Shown here: positions 25,250 through 35,289 of the stretch, in pieces
Layout: each line of letters starts with the position of its first letter
Position numbering within the stretch: position 1 is the stretch's first letter
Source of the DNA: Lobosporangium transversale
Lineage: Eukaryota > Mortierellomycota > Mortierellomycetes > Mortierellales > Mortierellaceae
Direction: 5' to 3'
Length of the DNA: 64,000 nt
Assembly (NCBI RefSeq): GCF_002105155.1
Contig: NW_019029028.1
Location: forward strand, 1-64,000
Notes under the pieces: generated by a model
Seen by the model: the letters and a program-made list of their open reading frames with translations, nothing else
Told to the model about the DNA's origin: nothing
Database searches by the model: none
Position numbers and translations under genes: made by a program

Positions 25250-28200
25250 GCTTGTCACCTCGCCCCAAACTTGCCTGCCCCTCTTTCTACCAATTGATCC
25301 TCCGATCATGTTGAGAAGACGGTCGGCAACGATACTGTACTCAGCATCCCTAACCCTTCAGGAGTCCCATTGGTGTCTCGCAACAAGCCTTTCTCCGTTA
25401 TAAATTCTTCGAGCTGATCAACTCGAATTGATCCATTTAATACGTAGCCGTCTTTGCTGTGGGCCTTGCAGTTGAAACTTGCTCTTCTGATGCACTTGAG
25501 GTGCCTTCGCATTCCTTTTAGTGACATCAAAATTGTCTTGTCTTTAAATCCACGCCTTCCCTTGTGTTCCTCGTGTTCCTTGATGGACTTGCCCACAGGT
25601 GAGAGCAATTGCGTTACAAGGTACCCTGCCTCTCTAGCCATGAGTCAGTTCGTCATATCTGCTAGGGACGGATCGTAACCCTTCGACCTGCCTTCCGTAT
25701 TCCAACTCTCGATTTCTCGCATTAGGTCCTTGATTTTCCAAAAAAAAAAAAATTGCAAGTAGTTCACCCTTTGAGAATGAGACGAAAGGTTGTTGCATTG
25801 AGGTGAAGGGAATCATTTTACGGCTGTTTTTGGTGAGTCGATTCAGGTGGACAAAGTTTTCGATGGCAGAAATGTCCTCCTGAATATTGATGTCTACACC
25901 AGGCAACAGGCCCTTGTCTCACTGACGCTGAAGCTGCCAAGAAAAAGAGTCCTGTTAGTGTCACTTATAAAATATAAGGCAGATTCACAACAGATTCATG
26001 ACACAAAATAGCCACAACAAATTCAATACCTTTTTAAAGAGCTCCTTACAGCCACATTTATACATGCGCTTCAGTTCGACGAAAGCTGAAGTGAAACTGA
26101 TCGCAGTAGGGCATTCGCAGGATATGGTATTTCCTTTTTAATTGGTCTCCTATCGACCTTGCCTATTATGCCCAGCTCCCACAGCCTTTGGAGAAACCCC
26201 TTGATCATGGTGGCATTGGTTTTTTTTAGCCCTTTCGATAAGATCTTTTCCGCTATAAAGACAAAGCATCAACATAGTAATGAAAGCACATTGCTGGGTA
26301 TCAGCGTCTTCGTCATCGTCTTGAGTCAATGCCACTTCTTCCTCATCCTCCTCCTCCTCCTCTTCTTGGCTCATCTCACTCATTTCTATGCGCTTGCAAA
26401 TACAATCAAGGATCTTCTCCGTCATCTTTATCAATGGCATAAGAAGAAAATAATCACTCCAAAAACTGACCTAGAATTTCCTGCCAAGATCGCTTGGTGT
26501 TCGCAGCGAGAAGGACGGCTTCATCAAGACATCTTTTCATCTCAAGTGATAACTGAGCCTCTTTCAAGGCCCCCTTAACGTTCACAGCAACGGTCCCAAC
26601 GTTGAGGGTTGCAATAAAGTGCTCCCAACTCATTGTACGGGCTAGATCTCCTCTACCCATCTCGTCTATGTCCTTCTTTCTCTGCCTCCCCTCCTCCTTC
26701 TCAGGTTGGAGTACTGGTTTCTCTAGTAGAGCATTGTACTCCTTCCATACGTACTGCTTCATGGCGTCAGGAGCCTGGTGTTCAGTTTACGAGCACGATG
26801 CTTGATGGTATATCGAGGTCGGTACCGAGAACTTTGTTGGGACTCCTCCTCTATGTCCCGTGGGGTATGATGATCAACAGTCTTGTGTCTATTGAAGGAG
26901 CTGCGTTTCTGAGCCATGCCTTGTGCCAGCTCGCTATGTGTTGTAGACGGATGAAGACTAATAGGTGTTCAAGCCATAAAAAGAAAAAATATATATATAG
27001 TATATTACCTCTTTTGGTGTCTCCTACGCCTTTGCTCCCATCCTTCTTGGTAGTATATCTGTCAGGAATGGAGGCGTATTCACGCTGAAAGCTTTCATGG
27101 GGAATGGGAGGCGGGGCAGATCCCTCAGAAGATGGGCCGGCGATACAGATGAAGCAGATCCATTATCAAAACCCTTCTCAATATCCTTCAAGGCGCTGTT
27201 TAAAGGCATAGGTGTCTGTTTATGATCAACAAATACGGTCAGTGGAAGTTGAAAGTCTGCTTCATGGACATTTCTGAGCTGGACTTTGTCATCGGACAGA
27301 TACCACCGCAAGATCGAATTGATACCTAATACAAAATAATTAAATAATATATCATGCGGTAACCTTTTGACCACTTACAACTACAGGCCAGATTCAAAAA
27401 AATTATCAACACCATGTTTGATGAAGGAATGACTCTTCCGTCGTTTTGGTTTCTCATACTCAGCAGTGAATAGCACTGCAGGGAATTTTGAAGTGAGGGG
27501 AAGAGTAGGAAGCAAAAGGTAGGATGGGAGTGATAATCGCCATGCAGTCCTTCAAGTTGACCATATAGCGTGGTTACAAGCTACAACAATGCCAGCCAAT
27601 GAAAAAAAAATAACCGAATTGGAAGTTTGCTAATTTAACTGCTCATAATAAATAATACTGATGATGATAATAATGATAATAGTAATAGACTAATAATAAT
27701 GATGATGATGGCGATGATGGCGATGATGGCGATAATAATGACAAATCATAATAGAAAATAAAAAAATAAAAAAAAAAATACATCCAATTAATCTCTTGGT
27801 GATTCCGAAATTGGTCGGTAGTCCGAGCGATGGAATGTTTCTGCTGTAGTCATTGTTCGACACTACACCAATTGGTGTGAGTTTGGTCCTAGGTCCTTTA
27901 GCACATCTTGGATGTCGTAGACGAGGAATCACTCTGTCGAGGTTGGCCTTCAGATGGCCTTTATACTTTTGTATATAGACATGTTGCTGTCCCTTGATAC
28001 AACAATGTCACCAGGCTGGCAATCGAGTGCAATCTTCACGTCAGCTTCGGTCGGGCAGAGTGCAATGGTTCAGTTTCTGCTTGTGATATAACTCACAGTC
28101 CTTTCGCTCCTCCAAACCCCAGTAAAAGGACTTCCTTAAATCCTTGTCGATGGTCATGAAGTGCTGTTTACGCACCCGTTGGTTTCCCTCAACACGTCCC

Positions 28201-28536
28201 TTCAGGTTGATAATAGCTTTCTCGGCGACGCTCATGGCTTTTGCGCGACCATCCTCACAATGAACTAGAGTCTTAATCCTTTCGATGGGGGATAGGTCGT
28301 CCAAGTAGAGAACCGGCTCTTGAGGACTTCCAAACTTTTCAATTTGCTTTCCGAGAATTAAATGTGCGGTAGCCAAGTTACGATGAGATGAATAGATGTT
28401 ACGGATAAGAGCGAAGAAGGTGCCGAGCACATCAACGCGGTATACATTCAAGGCGAGAAGCTCGGTGGATGCATATCTGACGATAGGGGTGTATCTTTTT
28501 TTTAGTAAGAAAAGGCCAAAGGTCATCGATCTCCAT
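25250..28536 (-). pseudogene. Decayed XPG-like nuclease / Fanzor-like (TnpB-related) fusion gene, copy B
   Basis: Read from 28536 leftwards, the blocks are: an XPG-type start (MEIDDLWPFLTKK; frameshift in the A run); YRVDVLGTFFALIRNIYSSH; RVRKQHFMTIDKDLRKSFYW; TEADVKIALDCQPGDIVVS then RDSNMSIY (about 28030-27960); FLVYDIQDVLKDLG; and NDYSRNIPSLGLPTNFGI (to about 27785). These resemble the XPG/FEN N and I regions of a PIN-like nuclease. After a linker come MSWEHFIATLNVGTVAVNV and EAVLLAANTKRSWQEILGQF (26700-26460), an acidic block, DISAIENFVHLNRLTKNSRK and PFVSFSKGELL (25880-25750), AREAGYLVTQLLSPVGKSI, DGYVLNGSIR (25440), and finally RDAEYSIVADRLLNMIGGSI then GRKRG (25351-25280). From memory, the last blocks belong to the fungal TnpB-like (Fanzor) module. 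The RuvC-I segment is deleted and the zinc finger is absent. There are many stops and shifts: not functional. Confidence 0.6.
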
Positions 28537-28959
28537 GTTGCAGGGATGTTGGTAATAGGAATGTGTTAGTGGTGAGAAGATGACTTTGATGAGAGTGTAA
28601 GGACAAGTGAAGGTTAGAGCAGCCTTTAACAGTAATCAGTAACTTGAATATTTTTTATTGCAATCAATTTTATTAACATGTATCATTGATCGAACGAGTC
28701 GAGCAAACCAAACAGAGCAATAATCTATCCGCTACTTGCGACAGATGGTCTACCAATATTTCTTGTACATGTGTTTTTGATATGCGTCCTACTGAGCGTG
28801 CCAGTAATACCTTGCACTAAACAAACAAAGAAGCTTTTTTGATGCATTGACAACGACGTTACACCAACTCAAATAATGCATTAAAAAGCATTGTCTCTGT
28901 CCCTTGATTCCATTGCTGTGTGCTAGTTTGTGATTATGCCCACAATAGAGTCTCCAGCC
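28537..28959. other. Spacer between two mobile-element remnants
   Basis: 423 bp between the divergently oriented XPG/Fanzor-like remnant (minus) and the MULE remnant (plus). No terminal inverted repeat or gene could be made out by eye. Confidence 0.45.
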
Positions 28960-30050
28960 AACATAGATTGCTTTTTGTTCCCGCTTCAAGATGTCAAAGT
29001 TTATGGTGGACTACTCTGCGACACAGAGTGATGCTATTCAGGAAGTGTTCTCCTCCACATCAATTTACTTCTGTCACTTCCATGTACAGAAGTTGTGGGA
29101 AGGTCGCATGAGGGATGAATTCAAGGTAGGGTATACCATGTTTATACTTCATCAAGGTATCTTGACGCGACAACATCTTAACGCGCCGTCATACCCCATA
29201 GGAGCAATACTGGCAGCATATACCCGCTTTACTTAAAGAAATGCGCACTGCAGGATCTGATAACAGAGTAGATGATTTATGGGAAAGAATCCAGGGACAA
29301 TTTTATGACCCTAGTAATCACAGAATCAAAACCTTTCTTAACTATATGGAAAAGAACTAGCTTACGAAAGAAAAGAGACCAAGATGGGTGCTTTTTGTGA
29401 GGGAGGAAAGTTAAATGGCGGTTATAAATGATTACTTTAATGAATCCCAGTTCCTGACACTCTAATTCATTTAATAGGATTACCAGCACGTAGACACAAA
29501 CAACCTTCTGGTGTCTTAGTTCAAGGCCTTGAGGGTACATGAGCTGGGAGGGAAGCGCGATTTACGAATTGATTTCCTAATCTACAAGTTGCAGGGATCT
29601 ATTGACCAGGACTTCAGGACACAGTATTCCAAAGTCAAGAATGGAATACAGCCTGCGACGCTTTCACAGTACGACCAAGAAAGACTGCCGAGAGCAACGG
29701 CAGTAAATTCTGCGGACACAAGGATCATAGTATGCGAAAAGCTGATCGAAAGAGAGGTATGTGTCGGAGATTGACAATTTCATAAGGGTAATTGTATATG
29801 GAGAGGTTCTAATCGTTCTTTCATTCCTTACACTTCGTGGTAAAGTCATCCGAAGAATCTGGAGTAGAGTACTTCGTTGCTGCGGGCGTAAAGCGAGATC
29901 TCCTTCAGTCATGTTCATGCCCCGACTATGTCCGACAGGAGATCCCTTGCTAGCACATGTATTTGGTGTCAAGGGTCTACGACGGCCTCGATGTTCAATA
30001 TGTCGCTGTCCCTTCGTGCATTGAACATCAGGTGAACATCAGGACAAGCA
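28960..30050 (+). pseudogene. Decayed Mutator-like (MULE) transposase
   Basis: Blocks in order on the plus strand: RFKMSKFMVDYSATQSDAIQ with FCHFHVQKLWEGRMRDEF (28985-29125), the MULE catalytic region with its Asp and CHFH motif; EQYWQHIPALLKEMRT (from 29203) to LNYMEKN, ended by a stop; IDFLIYKLQGSIDQDFRTQY and KVKNGIQPATLSQYDQER (29550-29690); then SGVEYFVAAGVKRDLLQSCS and CPDYVRQEIPC followed by a TAG and HMYLVSRVYDGLD (29850-29990), a SWIM zinc finger with a nonsense codon. The open frame annotated by position over 29761-30024 is a shadow. Internal stops and frame changes show it is dead. The N-terminus cannot be placed. A second copy of the SWIM tail is inverted at 8430-8995. Confidence 0.7.
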
Positions 30051-30389
30051 CTTAGAGGCCTCCTCTTGAGAACTTTATCTCATCAGCTTTATTAAGAGTG
30101 AATAAACTGTGCGAAAAGACGAGAAGAGCAACAAATCAGCTGACTTCTTTGTTTTTGGGCCAAGATTGTGCGACTCCCAAAAATTTGTGACGTTTCTTTC
30201 AGTGGACAAAATTTTTTTTTTTTTAGTATAAAAGAAAGGATGTGCTCATGTTTTGGTTTGCTTCCTTCACTTTGTGTCTGTAAGTTTTGTGCCTGCTTGG
30301 TTTATATGAAACATGTAATACCTAGTATGCATGTATGAATAGGATCATCCGCCCTCCGAACCAAACACGGATACAGCTGATGAAGCAAC

Positions 30390-30420
<31 letters not shown>

Positions 30421-30607
30421 ACGCCAACTGCTATCATTGTCATTATTTATGCATCGAAGATAGATCAAGATCATGTGGAGCATACAATGAAATCAAAAAA
30501 GATCGATCTTGGATCCAACTCGACAAACAGCTGCTCAAAGACCTTCAGTTCCGTTTCTCCTCGATTTTACCCTCTCTTCCCTTCTTTTCTCCTAATGAAT
30601 CTATTTT

Positions 30608-30642
<35 letters not shown>

Positions 30643-30791
30643 CGATCTTTCTCCTCGTTTATGATCATGCCCTTTTTGGCGATCAATCTTTGATCGCGTT
30701 TGATTAACTTTTTTTTTTTTTTTTTTTTTTACTCCTAATCTTTGGTATCTGATTGGAATAGTTTTACCTCCCTCACAACATATAATCAATC
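30051..30791. other. eS12 upstream region with long A and T tracts
   Basis: No gene is seen. A tracts lie at about 30390-30418 and 30609-30641 (33 A), and a T tract at about 30709-30730. The start of the ribosomal protein gene follows at 30792. The short poly-K and poly-F frames are homopolymer translations. Confidence 0.65.
30609..30641. repeat. Poly-A tract, 33 nt
   Basis: An uninterrupted A run in the leader or promoter of the eS12 gene. Another of about 28 A sits in the eS12 intron (31051-31078). Confidence 0.95.
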
Positions 30792-31528
30792 ATGTCTGAT
30801 GCTCCTATTGAAGTCGAGGTCGCCGCCGACACCACCTCTCGCGGTCAGATGTCTGTTGAGGAGGCTCTCCAGGACGTTTTGAAGCGTGCCCTTGTTCATG
30901 ATGGGCTTGCTCGCGGTCTCCGTGAGTGCGCCAAGGCTCTTGACAGGTAATGGACAATTGCTATTTCTCAACGGCTCAATCCTCCCTCTTGTTTATATTT
31001 CCTACCTTTTCCTTCCTAAGCATTCATCATTAAGCCTTTTTTTTTTTTTTGAAAAAAAAAAAAAAAAAAAAAAAAAAAGGGTTCCGAGAACCAATTTTAC
31101 TTTGCAATTGGATTTTGATGACTGACCCGCATCACTCTACGTATTATTTTCCTTCATTCTTTTTTTTTTTCCCTTCAACATCGCATTATCGTTGTGTGTT
31201 TATGCCTTATCTCTTTGTTTCTGTTGTCACCAATGAACAAATGGGAATGTTGTGTATCAACAGACGCCAGGCCCACATGGCTGTCCTCGTTGAGACCTGC
31301 ACTGAGAAGGAATATATCAAGCTCGTTGAGGCCCTCTGCGCTGAGCACAACATCAACTTGATTAAGGTCTCTGATGCCAAGAAACTCGGAGAGTGGGCTG
31401 GTCTCTGCAAGATTGATCGTGAGGGCAATGCCCGCAAGGTCGTTGGCTGCTCCTGCGTCGTTGTCAAGGACTTTGGTGAGGAGTCCGAGGCCATGAACGT
31501 TCTCCTCGAGTACTTCAAGACCCGCTAA
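30792..31528 (+). CDS. RPS12: 40S ribosomal protein eS12
   Basis: Two exons: 30792-30946 and 31264-31528, 139 residues, the normal length. It starts [20 protein letters not shown]. The conserved core includes [39 protein letters not shown] and [20 protein letters not shown], and it ends LLEYFKTR. It is a component of the small-subunit beak, with a KOW-free L7Ae-like fold. The intron (317 nt) contains a poly-A run directly after a T run. The codon use is biased (CTC, GTC, AAG), as expected for a highly expressed gene. Confidence 0.96.
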
Positions 31529-31941
31529 AGAAAAAGAGTTTTTATTTTTTATTTTTGAGTAGCTGTCCTTCCTCTAAAAAAAAGCAAATACAGACTCTTG
31601 TTTTAAATTACTTTATTATTTTTTGGAGCGATGATGCGTTATTCAATTGTTGATCAATATTGATTACGTGCACAAAGACATGAGACAGCAGTATGGAGAT
31701 GTATTCCGAGAGAATGAAAAGGAAATTCTATGCTAGTTATATACAGTGTTAAAATATAAGGTCCAGTGGCCCTTGACTTGATGGATCTCTCTGCATGATG
31801 GCCAGTCAATGTGTGCGTGGATCAATGATCAAGACATATCACTTGTTGATAAGCATATAAGGTCTTTCTTTATTCGTATTCTCGCCTTTATCAAAAGCTG
31901 CTCTTTCTGCCTTTCTTTAGCTCTACCTGCACACATCCATC
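31529..31941. other. Intergenic between eS12 and an unknown gene
   Basis: 3' flank of eS12 and a pyrimidine-rich leader before 31942. Nothing else is recognised. Confidence 0.55.
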
Positions 31942-32831
31942 ATGGATTCAGTCTCTTACAATCAAGACGCAATTGACAACGCGTCTGCTTCTTTATCTTC
32001 CACTTCTCCTTTCCTTTCTACTCTTCCACGAATCTTCTCTAATCATTACTTCCAGCATACCCTCCAGACAGACTCTCAACCCCCTCCTTCATTGTCCGTA
32101 TCCCAGATATCACTCGCGAGTGGGTCTTAGCCAATGTTTTGCCCCAGTATCTTTCCTCCTATGTGCTTCGTGTTCTCAACTCACTTCTCTATGTCCGGTG
32201 CTTGTCCAACACTTGCCGTCAGAGTCGATTGGCGCAATATGAACAGGAAACTTTGGTTGAACGCATCTCCAGCCTGAATATCACTCTTACTTCACAACGT
32301 TCAAGCAACGATCAGCTGGCTTTTACTTCTTCAAGACTTCATTGTCTTATTCATGGCGATGATACCAACATTGATGAGGACATGTGGCGCCTTTACAAAC
32401 TCTATAGAGACTTGTACAAGTATGAAAACCATTTGGAGGAAGAACAGAGTATGTCGTCGATTCATGAAATCCGTGCGCCTTTTCCACAAGCTGAACCACA
32501 GCTACAGCTGATGTTGAAGGACAACAAAGCGTATCTGCAGTCCAAACCTGAGGTCAAGCCCTTTGACAAATACCGTACAGTGTCAGATGATCAGGTGGGG
32601 CCGCCTGTGCCCATTTTGGCTCCATGGTCTTATACTATTCCACAGTATCGTACTTCATTCAACCGATCTTCAACATTGACGATGGAAGAGTGTCAGCAGC
32701 TGACTAGTAATTTGATTTTGAATAATCAAAACCTTTGTTGGTCAAGTAAGGCAGGAGCTCCTTCTGCTACAGATACGACTTGCTCGTCTATGAATCTGCC
32801 GGACATATGCGGCTTAAATATTCGTGATTAA
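31942..32831 (+). CDS. Hypothetical protein with an apparent frameshift near the N-terminus
   Basis: Two overlapping frames read like one protein. The first starts at the ATG at 31942 (MDSVSYNQDAIDNASASLSS) and runs S/P-rich to a stop at 32128. The second, one base shifted, carries FIVRIPDITREWVLANVLPQ (from about 32088) and continues to the stop at 32831; its own first ATG would be at or after 32139. The body is helical, with LYKLYRDLYKYENHLEEEQS in the middle and a C-terminus ending CGLNIRD. The switch lies at the C run in CAACCCCCTCC (about 32078-32087): one extra C would give a single frame of about 296 residues. No family is recognised. It may be a real pseudogenising mutation, an assembly error or a missed tiny intron. 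Confidence 0.5.
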
Positions 32832-33312
32832 AGTGGCTCAAGGCGCACAAAGAAGTAAAGCCAAAAAAGAAAAAACGCATTTTCTTTATTATCACTGTCA
32901 TGGGGGCTATATCATAGTTGATCCAGGGTTCCTTCAAACGTGAATCTCCCTTCTTTAACTGACAAATTTGGATATTGATATATTAACAGATCCAGATGCA
33001 AAAGCATGTTTTAAAAGTCAATCCACTATCCCAATGAAAATACTAAATACCAATATAAATGTGTCGACCGAGAATATCGTGTTTAGAATGGATGGCGATT
33101 GTAACACCAGTCAATGTTGTATGCACGACACAAACTTGGGGGTTGCACAAACACTCCTTCACAAAGTTCTTGTTGCCAAAAAAAAAAAAAAAAAAAAAAA
33201 AAGGCCTATGAAGACAAACAAAATTAATATGAATATGAAACGGCATTGTCAAGCGCTAAATCCCTTCAATTATGGCACCATTACTTTGTCTAAATTGCGT
33301 AAGCTGTAGCCT

Positions 33313-33343
<31 letters not shown>

Positions 33344-33360
33344 CTTTTTTTTCGGTGTTA
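32832..33360. other. Convergent intergenic region
   Basis: Between the unknown gene and the 3' end of the F-box cluster. It contains an A tract (about 33179-33202) and a T tract (about 33315-33343). No gene is recognised. Confidence 0.55.
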
Positions 33361-34923
33361 CTACAACTCCCAAATCTTATATCCTAGCCAGACTTTGTTG
33401 AGCTTTTCAAACTTCAATAGATGTGTTGCTACTCTGTCCACGATGGGATTGACTGCCTCAGTTTCGTTGTTAAATCCGTTTACTATATTATTATCTTTAT
33501 CCTTTCCATTGTCTCCATCCGTCAAAAACACTTGTACAGTCTCAAAAACTTCAGCAGCGCCGTCTGAATCCTTAGTTGGTTTAGCATCGATTTTTTTACT
33601 AGTAGCTTGTCTCTGTTCTTCATTCCGTCTTTGTCTCCGTCTGGTATAAGCCCCTCGAGACCACTTGCGGATCGTTGCCATGATGAGTTCTTTAGTATCA
33701 AGTCCCTTGATTCGAATACGGAGTTGGACCAGGTCGTTACATGCCCATGGAAAAGAATCAATCATGTCCATATCCATCTCATGCCCTGGAAGATCTACAA
33801 AGGTCAAAAGAGCGCATCTTGAGAAGATCAAGTGAATCATCCATGCATCTGCAAATGTGTCTCGCACGGGAATCACCTGATCCGCATAGTAACTCCAGTC
33901 TCTAATATCAGGATTGTTGGCTCGAACAATCGTCAATGTACTTTTGTGCAAGAGAAGACCCAAGATTCCGGAAGCCGATAGTTTTTCGTAACTAAGGCAA
34001 ATAAACTCGATGCTCTTAAATGCTTTAGCGAGTAAATCATGCACCATAGAACCAGCGGCCTGCATTGTGGATAGCTCCTTGACGCTTGAGTTGTATTTTT
34101 TGAGAGTATTTTTGATGGATTCGGCTGCGGAATCCTCCAGTCGGATGTCAGGCATCCACAAGTCCCAGTATTGCAGATTCGGGAAATGAGCGAGTAGTGG
34201 AACAACTGCATTATCGCTATCTGACGACGAACCAGGATCTGGACTGAAAACCCGTTGGTAAGAGGCAAAGAGGTAGGTGACGCCTTTATGCTGATATAGT
34301 TCCTCTCGACCGACTCCATCACCATGAAAAGTGCATGATCGAATGTCAATGTCTGTCAGATTTGGACATCGTGAGAGCAAAGTCGAAAGCGCTTTTCGGG
34401 TCATCGAAAGATATTGAATTCGAAGTTCAGTGAGCTTTGGCATACAATCTGGGTCAGGTGAGACAAATATATCCTCTAGTGCAAAGTCTGGATGCGATGT
34501 AACGGATTGGCCCATCCTGATGTCCAGTCTAAATAAGGAACGCAAGTTCCTTTGGATGAGTTGAAACGCCTGCCGCTGACAGTTACGCTTGGGTTTGATT
34601 CGGATAACGAGTTGTTCAATATTTTGAATGCTGGGATCCCTAAAGAGTTCAAATTCTGACCGTTTTCGGATGGTTCTGACAATACGAATGTATTGTCCAT
34701 TCTTAGCAATGATGTTTGACGGTAGTTCTGAAAATCGAGGCTGATTATCGAGGTCAATTGTGTTCCATATCCTAGGAGTGAACTCAGTACTCCATGCTTT
34801 TGAAACCTGGCTGCAAGCAATCATACTCCTCAGGTCAAGAGCTTGGTGGATTAGGGTTCTGATATCGGCCCGCAAATCTACAGGGGTTGAGGTGATGGTT
34901 GTGGTGGCAGAAACGACTTGCAT
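33361..34923 (-). CDS. F-box/LRR-like protein (family member 2)
   Basis: Intronless, 520 residues. N-terminal F-box region at about 17-58 (DLRADIRTLIHQALDLRSMI, then ACSQVSKAWSTEF and IWNTIDLDNQ). Family landmarks follow: YIRIVRTIRKRSEFELFRDP, LLSRCPNLTDIDIRSCTFHG and FPWACNDLVQLRIRIKGLDT. A charged linker (TSKKIDAKPTKDSDGAAEV onwards) precedes the shared C-terminal module HLLKFEKLNKVWLGYKIW. It is the 3'-most of four tandem paralogues, all minus strand. Presumed SCF substrate receptor; the target is unknown. Confidence 0.86.
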   Translation of the reverse strand: MQVVSATTTITSTPVDLRADIRTLIHQALDLRSMIACSQVSKAWSTEFTPRIWNTIDLDNQPRFSELPSNIIAKNGQYIRIVRTIRKRSEFELFRDPSIQNIEQLVIRIKPKRNCQRQAFQLIQRNLRSLFRLDIRMGQSVTSHPDFALEDIFVSPDPDCMPKLTELRIQYLSMTRKALSTLLSRCPNLTDIDIRSCTFHGDGVGREELYQHKGVTYLFASYQRVFSPDPGSSSDSDNAVVPLLAHFPNLQYWDLWMPDIRLEDSAAESIKNTLKKYNSSVKELSTMQAAGSMVHDLLAKAFKSIEFICLSYEKLSASGILGLLLHKSTLTIVRANNPDIRDWSYYADQVIPVRDTFADAWMIHLIFSRCALLTFVDLPGHEMDMDMIDSFPWACNDLVQLRIRIKGLDTKELIMATIRKWSRGAYTRRRQRRNEEQRQATSKKIDAKPTKDSDGAAEVFETVQVFLTDGDNGKDKDNNIVNGFNNETEAVNPIVDRVATHLLKFEKLNKVWLGYKIWEL

Positions 34924-35289
34924 TGTTTGGTGATGTAGAGTTTCTGTGCCTGTGAGTGAAAGTACGATGTTGTCTTAACGTCACTCTCCGTGGAAGGAAG
35001 AAAGTTGGGAGGATGGAAGAGGAAAAAGATGAAGCAAGGAAAAAAGCAAGGAAAGGAAAGAAGGGAAAAAAAAAGAGAGGGGCAAGTAAAAAGAGTTTTT
35101 TGTCGGTGCACCCCTTGTCTCATTGCCACCACAGGCATATACACTCACATGCACACATAGGCTGTGTTATTCACATCAAAACAATGAGCATAATTAATGT
35201 TTAAATGAAAACCTTCGTCTACTGGGAGCTACTGGAGGACATTTTTAAATGTTTTATTCGTATTTTACTGGGAGGTGCATCGTCCTTTT
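34924..35289. other. Spacer between F-box members 2 and 3
   Basis: 366 bp, purine-rich on the plus strand near 34990-35090 (pyrimidine-rich leader of member 2 on its own strand). No gene is seen. Confidence 0.6.
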
